The notes under the pieces: generated by a model | What the model was told of the DNA's origin: nothing | Database searches by the model: none | Seen by the model: only the letters and a program-made list of their open reading frames with translations | Origin: an uncultured bacterium | GTDB taxonomy: Bacteria > Bacillota > Clostridia > Lachnospirales > Lachnospiraceae | NCBI GenBank assembly: GCA_947073545.1 | Contig: CAMTMP010000006.1 | Coordinates: 96,514 to 160,513 of the forward strand | Direction: 5' to 3' | DNA length: 64,000 nucleotides | In this document: positions 18,070-26,499 of the stretch, piece after piece | How positions within the stretch are numbered: the first letter of the stretch is position 1 | Layout of the letters: every line of letters starts with the position of its first letter | Position numbers and translations under genes: made by a program

Positions 18070-20916
18070 ATGAGAAGTGTGAAAAAGTTGCTTAAAAAAG
18101 CAATGGTGTTTACGCTGACAGCAGCTATGCTGGTCGGGACGCCATTGACGGCATCTGCAGCGCCTCTTAACAGTGTGTACAGTATAACAGATCACTGGGG
18201 CGAACAGAAAGATGATGGCGATGATAAGAGTCATACTGGCACCGTTACGAACACAGTAACGACAAGTAATTCCGGCGTATTGAAGGACAATGAGACAAAG
18301 ATTATAGGCATTGCCCTTGACAAGAATCATGTGGACGTAGAAGTGGGCGGCAAGCGTGAGACGTTAACCGCGACGATTATTACGGATCTGGCTCCCGGAG
18401 AATCTCTGGTGAACAAGTTCGGTGAAGAAGCGACAGAAGAGATGCTCACCCTGATCAGAGACATGATTAAGTGGCAGGTGCAGAATCCCGACGGAAGCAT
18501 TGACGATATGACAAATAAGAAACTCAGCACTGACGTGGTGAACAAGGCTGAAGGCGATGCCAGCACGGTTATTTTGAACCCCAGACAGGGAACAAAAGCT
18601 GGCGAGGATATGATCGTTAAAGTTTTTCTTGACGGGACATACTACTTTACCCCGGATGGCATAAGAGAGGAGCTTGTAACCAACAAGACAGAAGGCTATT
18701 CTGCAGAGGCTACTGTGTCCATCAAAGAGTACAGCAGAAGACTTTACTGGGAAGATGAAAAAACTGAAAGTAATATGTATCTGAAGCATACGCTTGATCT
18801 GGGTGAAGTTCTTGGGCGTGATCCTGAGACGGCGAACGATACGATTACATGGACATCTACCAACACTTCAGTAGCTACCGTTTCTGCAACAGGTGTTGTT
18901 ACGGCCAAAAAGGTTAATTGGGATGCTGATAGCAAAAAATATACGCAGACAAAAGGCAAAGATAATGTATGTAAAATTATTGCCGTAGGTGAGCGGAAGG
19001 GCACCAGAGTTGAGCGTGAGATTAAGGTCGAGAAGGGTACTCCGGCGACGGGCGTTGCTGTCTTTATAGAGACTGGAGATAGTAAAAATCCCTATCAGCC
19101 TTTAACGAGCTATACACAGGATTTGGCTACAAACAGAACAGATCGAAGATTTTTAATTCAGACATATGCGAAAGCAAATGTGGCTGTAGATGCCGAAAAC
19201 AAGTTATTAGTTGGCGATTCTGCCGATGCTGACCCGAGCAAAGCAAAAAGCATCAAAAAGAACGTACAGTTAATGGGTGGCGATTATTATGTCACAACAG
19301 ATGCGAATGGACAGTTCGTCCAGAAGCAGATGATTATTACGGACGTAGTTACGTTATCTACGAATAAGCCTGCATTCGCAAGCGCTGAATTAACAAAATG
19401 GAACAATTGGGGATCTGGTGAGGCTAAAGTAATCCATAAAGGTGTCGGAACCGCTACAATTACTGTTAAGACTACCAGCAATAAGAAAGCCAGCTTCAAA
19501 GTGAACGTGAAAGCAACTTTAGGCGAACTCTCTATTGATGGCGTAGACAATAACCATACCTTATATTCCGGTCAGTCTGTAACTTTAACTGCAAATCGCA
19601 CGCCTGCTGAGAGTAAAGACGCCGTGAAGTGGTCTATTGCAAAAGTAAATAACGGCAAGAAAGATATAGCGAATCCAAATGCTAAAATTAATTCAAAGGG
19701 TGTTTTGACAATTGCTAACAAGATCAATCCTGATTATCCTGAAGTTACTATTCATTTAGAATCTTCAAGAGCAATTAATGGAAGCAAAGTTGTGGCAAAA
19801 GATGTGACTATTAAGGTTGCACAGAGCAGCATTAACGGAATTACGATCCGTGAGTCCGGTAAGGACGACCCTGTTTCTTATTACACCTTTAAGAATGAGA
19901 AGGACAACAAGAAGGAATCAACATCGATCCAGCAAGAAATTTCCGTGCCTTTGAACAAAACGTTTGTAGCGACAGTGGTTCCGGGCTTTGGGGCAAAGGA
20001 ATTATCTGAGGATACTCTTGCAGGCACTTTGAAGTGGACAGCAACAGGTAACAATAAGATCGTCGAGATCATAGGTTCTGGCAAAAATGCGAAGATTAAA
20101 GCAATAGGCGCTGGTACATCTACCGTCACGGTAAGTGGTATCCGTGTAACTGAGAAAAATGGAAAGGCCAACAAGGCAAGCGTTATTAAAACAACCTTTA
20201 AGGTAAAAGTAAAGCAGCCTGTTAAATCTGTTACGATGAATAAGCCTTCCGTAGTGCTGGCTTATCAGACACAGACAAAGAAAGGTGTAACTACAACGAA
20301 GCCTCAGAAAGTTGCTCTGAAAGTAACACTTGGGCCGAAGGGTGTAAATAAGAACGAGGCAATCACTTGGAGCGTTTCAAAGACTGTCGGTGAGGCTGAC
20401 GGAACTGCAGTTCCTCAGACAGGAAAGGGCGCAAATGCAAAGGATACAACGAAGACCAGTGCAACCTTTACTCTGGTGAGTCCGGAGATTGGTGATGAAT
20501 ATATCATCACAGCAAGGACTGCATCCGGCGCATCTGCAAAATCCATAGTCAAGATTGTGAAGAAGACACAGAGTGTACAGATTGCACAGTCAGAACAGTT
20601 GGGTGAGGATAAGAAGCCTGTACCCTTCAAGGAAGGCAAAAAGAATAATACCAAGAACATTGCCATAGGCGAAGATTTCCAGATGTTTACCTTCGTAAAT
20701 GTCGGCAAAGATGCGAAAGCAAATGCTGACTGGAAGGAAGCAGGTGATTCTGGTGAAGACTTTGTAGCTGAAGACGTAACCTACAGTGTAAATAAGAAAG
20801 GAATCGTGTCCATTGACAAAGATGGAAATGTATTCGGACTTAAGAAGGGTACAGTTACGATCACAGCTAAGACACCTATGGGTAAGAAAGGTACGCTCAA
20901 AGTTAACGTACAGTAA
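18070..20916 (+). CDS. Secreted bacterial Ig-like (Big_2) surface protein, currently expressed copy
   Basis: A 948-residue secreted protein. Signal peptide MRSVKKLLKKAMVFTLTAAM onward with cleavage near LTASA-AP, then a string of Ig-like modules recognisable by motifs such as TWTSTNTSVATVSATGVVTA, TLTANRTPAESKDAVKWS and YSVNKKGIVSIDKDGNVFG. No LPXTG, SLH or other anchor is visible at the C-terminus (KGTLKVNVQ), so attachment is unclear. GTGGAGGAGAG precedes the ATG. A paralogue of similar length lies convergent at 21156-23978 and shares the signal-peptide codons as an 80-bp inverted repeat. The gene has full expression signals, unlike that paralogue. Confidence 0.88.
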   Translation: MRSVKKLLKKAMVFTLTAAMLVGTPLTASAAPLNSVYSITDHWGEQKDDGDDKSHTGTVTNTVTTSNSGVLKDNETKIIGIALDKNHVDVEVGGKRETLTATIITDLAPGESLVNKFGEEATEEMLTLIRDMIKWQVQNPDGSIDDMTNKKLSTDVVNKAEGDASTVILNPRQGTKAGEDMIVKVFLDGTYYFTPDGIREELVTNKTEGYSAEATVSIKEYSRRLYWEDEKTESNMYLKHTLDLGEVLGRDPETANDTITWTSTNTSVATVSATGVVTAKKVNWDADSKKYTQTKGKDNVCKIIAVGERKGTRVEREIKVEKGTPATGVAVFIETGDSKNPYQPLTSYTQDLATNRTDRRFLIQTYAKANVAVDAENKLLVGDSADADPSKAKSIKKNVQLMGGDYYVTTDANGQFVQKQMIITDVVTLSTNKPAFASAELTKWNNWGSGEAKVIHKGVGTATITVKTTSNKKASFKVNVKATLGELSIDGVDNNHTLYSGQSVTLTANRTPAESKDAVKWSIAKVNNGKKDIANPNAKINSKGVLTIANKINPDYPEVTIHLESSRAINGSKVVAKDVTIKVAQSSINGITIRESGKDDPVSYYTFKNEKDNKKESTSIQQEISVPLNKTFVATVVPGFGAKELSEDTLAGTLKWTATGNNKIVEIIGSGKNAKIKAIGAGTSTVTVSGIRVTEKNGKANKASVIKTTFKVKVKQPVKSVTMNKPSVVLAYQTQTKKGVTTTKPQKVALKVTLGPKGVNKNEAITWSVSKTVGEADGTAVPQTGKGANAKDTTKTSATFTLVSPEIGDEYIITARTASGASAKSIVKIVKKTQSVQIAQSEQLGEDKKPVPFKEGKKNNTKNIAIGEDFQMFTFVNVGKDAKANADWKEAGDSGEDFVAEDVTYSVNKKGIVSIDKDGNVFGLKKGTVTITAKTPMGKKGTLKVNVQ
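18081..18160 (+). repeat. Inverted repeat, left arm (probable recombination site)
   Basis: 80 bp that recur in inverted orientation at 23906-23985 with only three differences; the first 37 bp (18081-18117) are identical. It begins at codon 4 of the Ig-like gene and ends in the signal-peptide cleavage region. It contains the dyad TTGCTT-AAAA-AAGCAA at 18088-18103, the shape of a tyrosine recombinase core site. Two of the three differences are synonymous. Confidence 0.8.
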
Positions 20917-20936
20917 TATGTAGCACATTTTAAAAT

Positions 20937-20970
20937 GAACCCCCTTGGGATTAGTCTAAGGGGGTTCTTT
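20937..20970 (+). terminator. Terminator of the plus-strand Ig-like gene
   Basis: GAACCCCCTT pairs with AAGGGGGTTC around an 11-base loop and is followed by TTTCTT. It begins 20 bp after the stop. Confidence 0.8.
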
Positions 20971-20991
20971 CTTATAAATACTATTTCTAGA

Positions 20992-21061
20992 GGCAGTGTT
21001 TTCAAAACACAGAGGAAGTGTACAATAAAAGAAGAACAGTGCCTCTGTTCGAAACACTGCC
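20992..21061. repeat. Nested inverted repeat between the convergent Ig-like genes
   Basis: GGCAGTGTTT (20992-21001) pairs with AAACACTGCC (21052-21061), and ACAGAGG (21009-21015) with CCTCTGT (21042-21048). An alternative hairpin is the perfect palindrome GTGTTTT-C-AAAACAC (20996-21010). It lies at the centre of the putative invertible segment and may act as a terminator for minus-strand transcripts. The remainder of 20971-21155 shows nothing else. Confidence 0.5.
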
Positions 21062-21155
21062 CTCCCTTATAGTTTACACTATCGTACAAATTGGTAAATA
21101 GAATGGAACACTCTACTTTATTTGACGAAGCTTGATGATTCAGTTACTTGCCACC

Positions 21156-23978
21156 CTATTGCTCTGCGGGCTCTACATACGCTTTGCTGGCATCGTCAAT
21201 CTTCAGCTTATAAGGCTTACCATCTTCCGTCTTAACGGTAATAGTAACACTGCCGTCTGCTATGCGATATACGGTATCTCCAACAATTCGTACAATGCCC
21301 TTTTTGTTCGCGCTATAGGTGACATCTGCCGCTACCTTGCCAGCCTCTGTAGATGAATCAGCTGGTATCCACTCCTGATCAGTAACAGGCTTTGATTTTC
21401 CTACATTCACTACAGGATGTAATGTTAGAGAGTCGCCCGTCTCGAGTACGGTAGCATTTTTAACCTCTTTTCCCTTTGAACCGTCATTCTTCTTCGTAAA
21501 GTAAGAGTAAGGGATCTTATCGTCCTCGTTCGCAAAGCCCTTCCAGATTGTGACACCCGCACTTGCTGTAACTATCTTGATGGTAGCATGTGCTTCAATA
21601 TTTGACTCAGCAGAGGTAGCTGTTACGGTAAATTCATCACCTGCGAAATATTCGCCTTTCCTAATAGTAACTTTCCCTTTTGTATTAATATTTGCCTTAG
21701 ATTTTTCTGCGTCACCCTTTGTTAAAGCAATCGACCAATTAATCTTTTCAGCCGCGTTTTTATTCTGCTTCACCCTGAAAGTTGCGCTTAAATTCTTACC
21801 TGTATCCTTCAGAGCAACCGCCGGCTTATCAATGGTCAGGGACGTCGTCGGCTGTGTAACCGCCACCTTAAATGTAGTCTTAATTACTTTGCCTTCACGG
21901 ACACCGCTTACGGTAACAGTGGCCGAACCCTTGGCTACTGCTGTAATGCTTGCTCCGCCGTTTTTATCATAGTCAACCTTGGCAATTGTCGGCTTGGAAG
22001 ACTTCACATCCAAAGTTTCTACCGTTGCACTATCTCCTACAGGATCTGCATTAATCGTATAACTCCTATCCAAAGGAACTGAAATATTGGTAGTATTGTC
22101 GGCTTTCTTTAAAGGACTTCCATTTACCACAACTCTATTCTTCTTGGAATCATACTTTGCTGTCGCAATAACCTTATCAGTATCATCTTTAACTGTAATA
22201 TTATCGACGCTGCTCTGTTTAAGGGTGATTACCACCTTTTCAGCTTGGACAAGAGGAACTTTTTTGCCATCCACTTTCTTGGTAGCCTTAGTCTCAAGCA
22301 GAACGGTAACCTGATTTCTATAATCCTCCTTGCTCAGATCCAGCTTCGGCATAATTGTCAGAACGCCTTTTCCATTGATCTTGGCATTCGGGTTGGGTTT
22401 TCGCCCTACTTTCTCAATTGACCATTTCACAGCATCCTTGTTAGGATAGTTCGGATCGTCGTTTCTGATGGCTGTTAACTGCACAGACTGTCCGGAGTAT
22501 AACTCCTTAGGAGCCTCTCCAATCGCAAGACTGCTTAATGTTGCCTTAACGGTAACTGAAATGTTCGCACTCTTTCCACTGGAAGCCTTGGCGGTGATTC
22601 TAGCGCCACCAAGCGCTGTCCCTGTAGCCATAATCGTCGCCCAATCATTAGTACCATCAACCGTAGCAATTGTGGGCTTACTTGTCGTCCATACAATATC
22701 GTCGGTAATTTCTAACGCTTGTTCTACCGGCTTACCTTCACTATCTACAGTAAAATAAGGCTTACCGTTTTCAATGATTAAATTGCCGGTTTCAAATTTT
22801 CCATTACTCTTTTTTCTAAGATCATCGGCCGATTCAGCAGCTTTCTTTTTATTTGCGTTACTTTTGATAGCGCCTTTAACTGTGGCGAACATCTTTACCT
22901 CGACATTCGCTTCAGAATTGTTACCCAGGTCAAGCGCTTTGGGAAGTTTTGTCCACTTTTCCCATTTATCATCCCCGAGCATTTTTCCAATCTCAACTTT
23001 GCTAGCGGGCGTTCCCGCCTCAACCTTAAGCTCATAAGAGGCCTTTACGCTTCTGTTTTTCCCGCCTATTGCGTAAATGGTGCACTTGCCCTCTTTCGTA
23101 TAGTCTGTGCCATTCCAGTTTACTTTAAGGCAGGTAAGTAAGCCGTCATCGCTGACTTTTGCGACCTTTGTATTGCTGGAAGCCCACATGATCTCATCAT
23201 TTGCCGTCACAGGAACACGTGTAATATACTCATTCAGGTCATATGTGTGCTTTACATAAGCTCTCTCCGGTCCGTTAAATGTAATCGCTGTAGTGTATTC
23301 TTTAATGGATACCGTGGCATCAGCCTGACTAACACAGTTGTCGAATTCAACCTTTACAAGCGCGTTATAGGGCTTGCCGTCTTCGTTTGTGATTTCCTTA
23401 TAGCAGTAATACCAGGGATCAATCTCCGCGCGGACCGTTATGTCTTCTTCCGTACCCTGCTTTGCCTTTAAAATTACTTTTGATCCGGCTTCCGAATCAG
23501 CGGGGGTAAGTTCCAGCCTATCCTTCGGATCATCCTCTCCGTCAGCATACAACGTTGCCCACTTGACATTCTTAGTCATTTTGGCAATAACAGCTTCTGT
23601 AATGTCATCACCTTCCTGGTAGGTCGTCGTATCCTTCAGATTCATTTTGATGGTGCCGATGGCTGTAATGGGCGCCTCCGAACGCACAGTAGCCGTCAAG
23701 GATTCATCCTCGCCTCCTGTTTCCAGATCCAGCACATCTTTGTCCAAATCAATGCTGATTACGCCATTCCCTGAAACTGTCTCGTCAGGTTCCTCGGGCA
23801 ATACACTACTGCCTGACCCCGAACCACTACCCGAGCCTGAGCCACTTCCTGAACCCGAACCTATAGCATCTTCGCCCGAGATACTATACAGATCCAAGAG
23901 ACCCACTGCAGATGCCGTCAACGGCGTCCCGACCAGCATTGCTGCTGCCAGCGTAAACACCATTGCTTTTTTAAGCAA
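21156..23978 (-). CDS. Bacterial Ig-like (Big_2) surface protein, silent copy without start signals
   Basis: A 940-residue reading frame, paralogous to the convergent gene at 18070. It has the same signal peptide core (LLKKAMVFTLAAAMLVGTPL), a Ser-Gly repeat linker near residues 42-58, then Ig-like modules (EIMWASSNTKVAKVSDDGLLTC, KINGKGVLTIMP, YSANKKGIVRIVGD). The frame can only start at TTG (23978) or at codon 6; neither has a ribosome binding site, and TAG lies in frame 9 bases upstream of the TTG. Similarity to the expressed copy begins exactly at the inverted repeat, so promoter, leader and first codons are missing. After inversion it would join ATGAGAAGTGT of the other gene in frame. 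Treat it as a silent cassette rather than a decayed gene: the rest is intact. Confidence 0.8.
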   Translation of the reverse strand: MLKKAMVFTLAAAMLVGTPLTASAVGLLDLYSISGEDAIGSGSGSGSGSGSGSGSGSSVLPEEPDETVSGNGVISIDLDKDVLDLETGGEDESLTATVRSEAPITAIGTIKMNLKDTTTYQEGDDITEAVIAKMTKNVKWATLYADGEDDPKDRLELTPADSEAGSKVILKAKQGTEEDITVRAEIDPWYYCYKEITNEDGKPYNALVKVEFDNCVSQADATVSIKEYTTAITFNGPERAYVKHTYDLNEYITRVPVTANDEIMWASSNTKVAKVSDDGLLTCLKVNWNGTDYTKEGKCTIYAIGGKNRSVKASYELKVEAGTPASKVEIGKMLGDDKWEKWTKLPKALDLGNNSEANVEVKMFATVKGAIKSNANKKKAAESADDLRKKSNGKFETGNLIIENGKPYFTVDSEGKPVEQALEITDDIVWTTSKPTIATVDGTNDWATIMATGTALGGARITAKASSGKSANISVTVKATLSSLAIGEAPKELYSGQSVQLTAIRNDDPNYPNKDAVKWSIEKVGRKPNPNAKINGKGVLTIMPKLDLSKEDYRNQVTVLLETKATKKVDGKKVPLVQAEKVVITLKQSSVDNITVKDDTDKVIATAKYDSKKNRVVVNGSPLKKADNTTNISVPLDRSYTINADPVGDSATVETLDVKSSKPTIAKVDYDKNGGASITAVAKGSATVTVSGVREGKVIKTTFKVAVTQPTTSLTIDKPAVALKDTGKNLSATFRVKQNKNAAEKINWSIALTKGDAEKSKANINTKGKVTIRKGEYFAGDEFTVTATSAESNIEAHATIKIVTASAGVTIWKGFANEDDKIPYSYFTKKNDGSKGKEVKNATVLETGDSLTLHPVVNVGKSKPVTDQEWIPADSSTEAGKVAADVTYSANKKGIVRIVGDTVYRIADGSVTITVKTEDGKPYKLKIDDASKAYVEPAEQ

Positions 23979-23985
23979 CTTTTTC
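23906..23985 (-). repeat. Inverted repeat, right arm (probable recombination site)
   Basis: Reverse complement of 18081-18160 with three differences; 23949-23985 is identical to 18117-18081. The dyad lies at 23963-23978. Beyond 23985 the sequence no longer resembles the leader of the expressed gene. Confidence 0.8.
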
Positions 23986-24068
23986 TAATTTCAAATAGGA
24001 TTCCAATATCCAGAAATCTCGACATTTTTCTTTTGGAATGTTCCGATTACACCAATTTATACACCGAA

Positions 24069-25199
24069 TCAGATTATTTTAAGACTCTTTTCAATACTCC
24101 GAACTTCTTTCACTTTTTCTTCATCCGTTACATGAACATATAGATTCATGGTAACGCCTATGGTTGAGTGTCCCAGAATCATTTGCAGGGTCTTCGGGCG
24201 CATGCCGCTCTCGATACAGCGCGTAGCAAATGTGTGCCTTAAAACATGCATCGAAAACCGCCGGATTCCAGCTTTATCGCAGTAGTAGAACAGGGTGGAA
24301 TCGTAGGTGGTATTTTTTTCGGGCGTACCGTCTTTGCGCAAAAATACACTGTCCGGGAATCTGGACGAATCAACATTGAGAGAAATTAGCTTTTCTTTTT
24401 GCCTTTTTAAAATATTTACGGCCTCTTGTGTTAAGGGGATATCTCTGATACTGTTTTTGGTCTTGGGCTCTCCGGTAATCCATTCGCCTGTAGATTGACG
24501 AAATTCCATTGTCCTGCGAATATGGAGCACTCTTTTTTTAAAATCTACATCCGCCCAGCGCAGGCCGATCATTTCACCGGTTCGGAGTCCTGTCTGCAAA
24601 AGCAGGGCATACTGGTTATAATTGCCGGTTCCTTTGATGGTTTCAAGAAATAATTTTTGCTCTTCGATTGTCAACGCGCGCATTTCTTTGGCTTTTCTGC
24701 CGCTTGTGCATTTAACACTTTTTGTCACCGGATTTTTTGTAAGCAGTTCGTTTTCAACCGCGCTGTCAAACATCATCCGCATGACAAGACGGGTTTGCTC
24801 TATGACGGAATTTGAATAACTGCTTGCCATTTGATTCAGTACGCTTTGACAGTGCAAAGGTCGGATCTGCTTTAGCAGCATGTCCCCAATTGACGGCTTT
24901 ATGTTTTTTTCGTAGCGCTCGCTGTAATTTCTTCTTGTGTTATAGCGGATATTATTGCCTTTGATATTCTCGATCCAGTAATAATACCACGCGCTTACAG
25001 TTGGGGCCTCACCCGGTAGAATACTTTCGTGCCCGCCGTCAAACTGTGCGTCGGCAAGCCATTGGCGGCATTCCTGTAATTTCTGAAAATAGCGCTGTCT
25101 GCGCTTGCCGGAGCTGTCTGTATATCTGGCTGAATACAGACCGTCTTTCCGCTGGCTGATGCCGATTCCTAATTCTTTTCCTCTTTGATCTTTACCCAT
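24069..25199 (-). CDS. Tyrosine site-specific recombinase, probable invertase of the Ig-like locus
   Basis: A 376-residue integrase-type recombinase. It has an N-terminal arm-type DNA-binding region (GISQRKDGLYSARYTDSSGKRRQRYF), a core-binding helical domain (residues ~65-155) and the catalytic domain with R206 (TGLRTGE), H318xxR321 (HVLRHTF), H344 (LGHSTIG) and nucleophile Y354 (MNLYVHV). All catalytic residues are present. The start ATG at 25199 has AAAGGAG 9 bases upstream; the longer frame from 25238 has none. It lies 83 bp outside the right inverted repeat and is transcribed toward it. No phage or transposon genes accompany it, which argues for a resident DNA-inversion enzyme. Confidence 0.88.
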   Translation of the reverse strand: MGKDQRGKELGIGISQRKDGLYSARYTDSSGKRRQRYFQKLQECRQWLADAQFDGGHESILPGEAPTVSAWYYYWIENIKGNNIRYNTRRNYSERYEKNIKPSIGDMLLKQIRPLHCQSVLNQMASSYSNSVIEQTRLVMRMMFDSAVENELLTKNPVTKSVKCTSGRKAKEMRALTIEEQKLFLETIKGTGNYNQYALLLQTGLRTGEMIGLRWADVDFKKRVLHIRRTMEFRQSTGEWITGEPKTKNSIRDIPLTQEAVNILKRQKEKLISLNVDSSRFPDSVFLRKDGTPEKNTTYDSTLFYYCDKAGIRRFSMHVLRHTFATRCIESGMRPKTLQMILGHSTIGVTMNLYVHVTDEEKVKEVRSIEKSLKII

Positions 25200-25359
25200 T
25201 GCTCTTTTCTCCTTTGTATGTTTTGTGCGTGGACTCATTTATAAAAAGTTGTCCGGCGCACAATTTTCCATATTGTAACACATGAGCCTGCCATTATTTA
25301 CAAGCCATAAGCAGTGTGCTATTCTGAATATAAATTCAAAAACAGGAAATGACAGAAAA

Positions 25360-26499
25360 ATGAAAAAAAATATTATTCTGATCGGCCCCGTGTATCCGTA
25401 CAAAGGCGGTATATCCCACTACACGGGTCTCATGTGCCGGGAGCTGGCAAAACGACATGAAGTGGAAATGATCTCGTACAAGATGCAGTACCCGAAATTC
25501 CTTTTTCATAAGGAACAGCGGGATTACAGCAATGACAGTTTTAAGATCGAACAGGCGAAATACCTGCTTCACACGGCGAATCCTTTTAATATCATCAAAA
25601 CGGCGCGCTATATCAGACGCAGACGGCCCGACATGGTGGCGATCCAGTGGTGGCATCCCTATTTTGCCCCCTGTTATTTTCTCCTGACACGGTTTATGGG
25701 AAAACAGAATGTTACCTTTGTCTGCCACAATGTGTTTCCCCACGAGCGGTTTCCCATGGACAGGCCGTTGACAAAACTGACATTAAATAACGGCAGTCAT
25801 TTTATAGTGCATGCAAGAGAGGAAGCGAAGGAGCTGGAAAAAATAAAGCCGCATCCCGATTACGTGGTGACGCCGCATCCGACTTATAACGCGTTTTGCT
25901 TTGAAGGTATGAGCCGTGAGCAGGCGCGGGAGAAGCTCCATATCGGGCCGGAGGAACGGATTCTGCTCTTCTTTGGATATGTGAGGGAGTATAAAGGACT
26001 GAAATATCTGCTAAAGGCTATGCCGGAGATCTGCCGTGAGGATAATAAGGTGAAGCTGTGGATTGTCGGTGAGTTTGGCGCAGACAGGGAAGCGTATTTG
26101 AAATTGATACGTGATCTGGGCATAGAGAATCATGTGCAGGTGCAGGACTCCTATACGCCGGACCGTGAGGTGGAAAAGTATTTTGCGGCCGCGGATCTGG
26201 TGGCGCTCCCTTATACTTCCGCTACCCAGAGCGGGATCGTACAGATCGCGTATGGATTTGGGAGGCCTGTGGTCGTGACGAATGTGGGCGGTCTGCCGGA
26301 TGTGGTGGAGGACGGCAGTACCGGCTATATCGTGGAGCCGGAGAGGCCGGAGGCGATTGCCGCGGCAGTGACCCGGTTTTTCAGGGAAAATCAGGCGCAG
26401 AGAATGAGGGAAAACATTGAGAAGGAAGCGTATCGTTTCTCGTGGGAAAGGATGGGGGAGGTAATCGAGGGGTTTATGCCGGATGAAAAAGGCGGATGA
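25360..26499 (+). CDS. GT4 family glycosyltransferase
   Basis: A 379-residue GT-B fold enzyme. The N-terminus has IGPVYPYKGGISHYTGLM (glycine-rich acceptor side), and the C-terminal donor domain has LLFFGYVREYKGLKYLL and the EX7E-like region SATQSGIVQIAYGFGRPVVVTNVGGLPDVVEDG. It adds a sugar to a surface polysaccharide or glycolipid; donor and acceptor are unknown. The chosen ATG at 25360 starts the family-typical MKKNIILIGPVYP and has AGGAAA upstream; the frame is open from 25282. It is divergent from the recombinase gene and ends base to base with the next gene, which is on the other strand. Confidence 0.87.
   Translation: MKKNIILIGPVYPYKGGISHYTGLMCRELAKRHEVEMISYKMQYPKFLFHKEQRDYSNDSFKIEQAKYLLHTANPFNIIKTARYIRRRRPDMVAIQWWHPYFAPCYFLLTRFMGKQNVTFVCHNVFPHERFPMDRPLTKLTLNNGSHFIVHAREEAKELEKIKPHPDYVVTPHPTYNAFCFEGMSREQAREKLHIGPEERILLFFGYVREYKGLKYLLKAMPEICREDNKVKLWIVGEFGADREAYLKLIRDLGIENHVQVQDSYTPDREVEKYFAAADLVALPYTSATQSGIVQIAYGFGRPVVVTNVGGLPDVVEDGSTGYIVEPERPEAIAAAVTRFFRENQAQRMRENIEKEAYRFSWERMGEVIEGFMPDEKGG

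Noticed and set aside
24069..25199. Recombinase as integrase of a prophage or integrative element
   Set aside because: No excisionase, replication, capsid or conjugation genes are nearby, and no tRNA or attachment repeat was seen; the adjacent inverted repeat explains it better. Not fully excluded.
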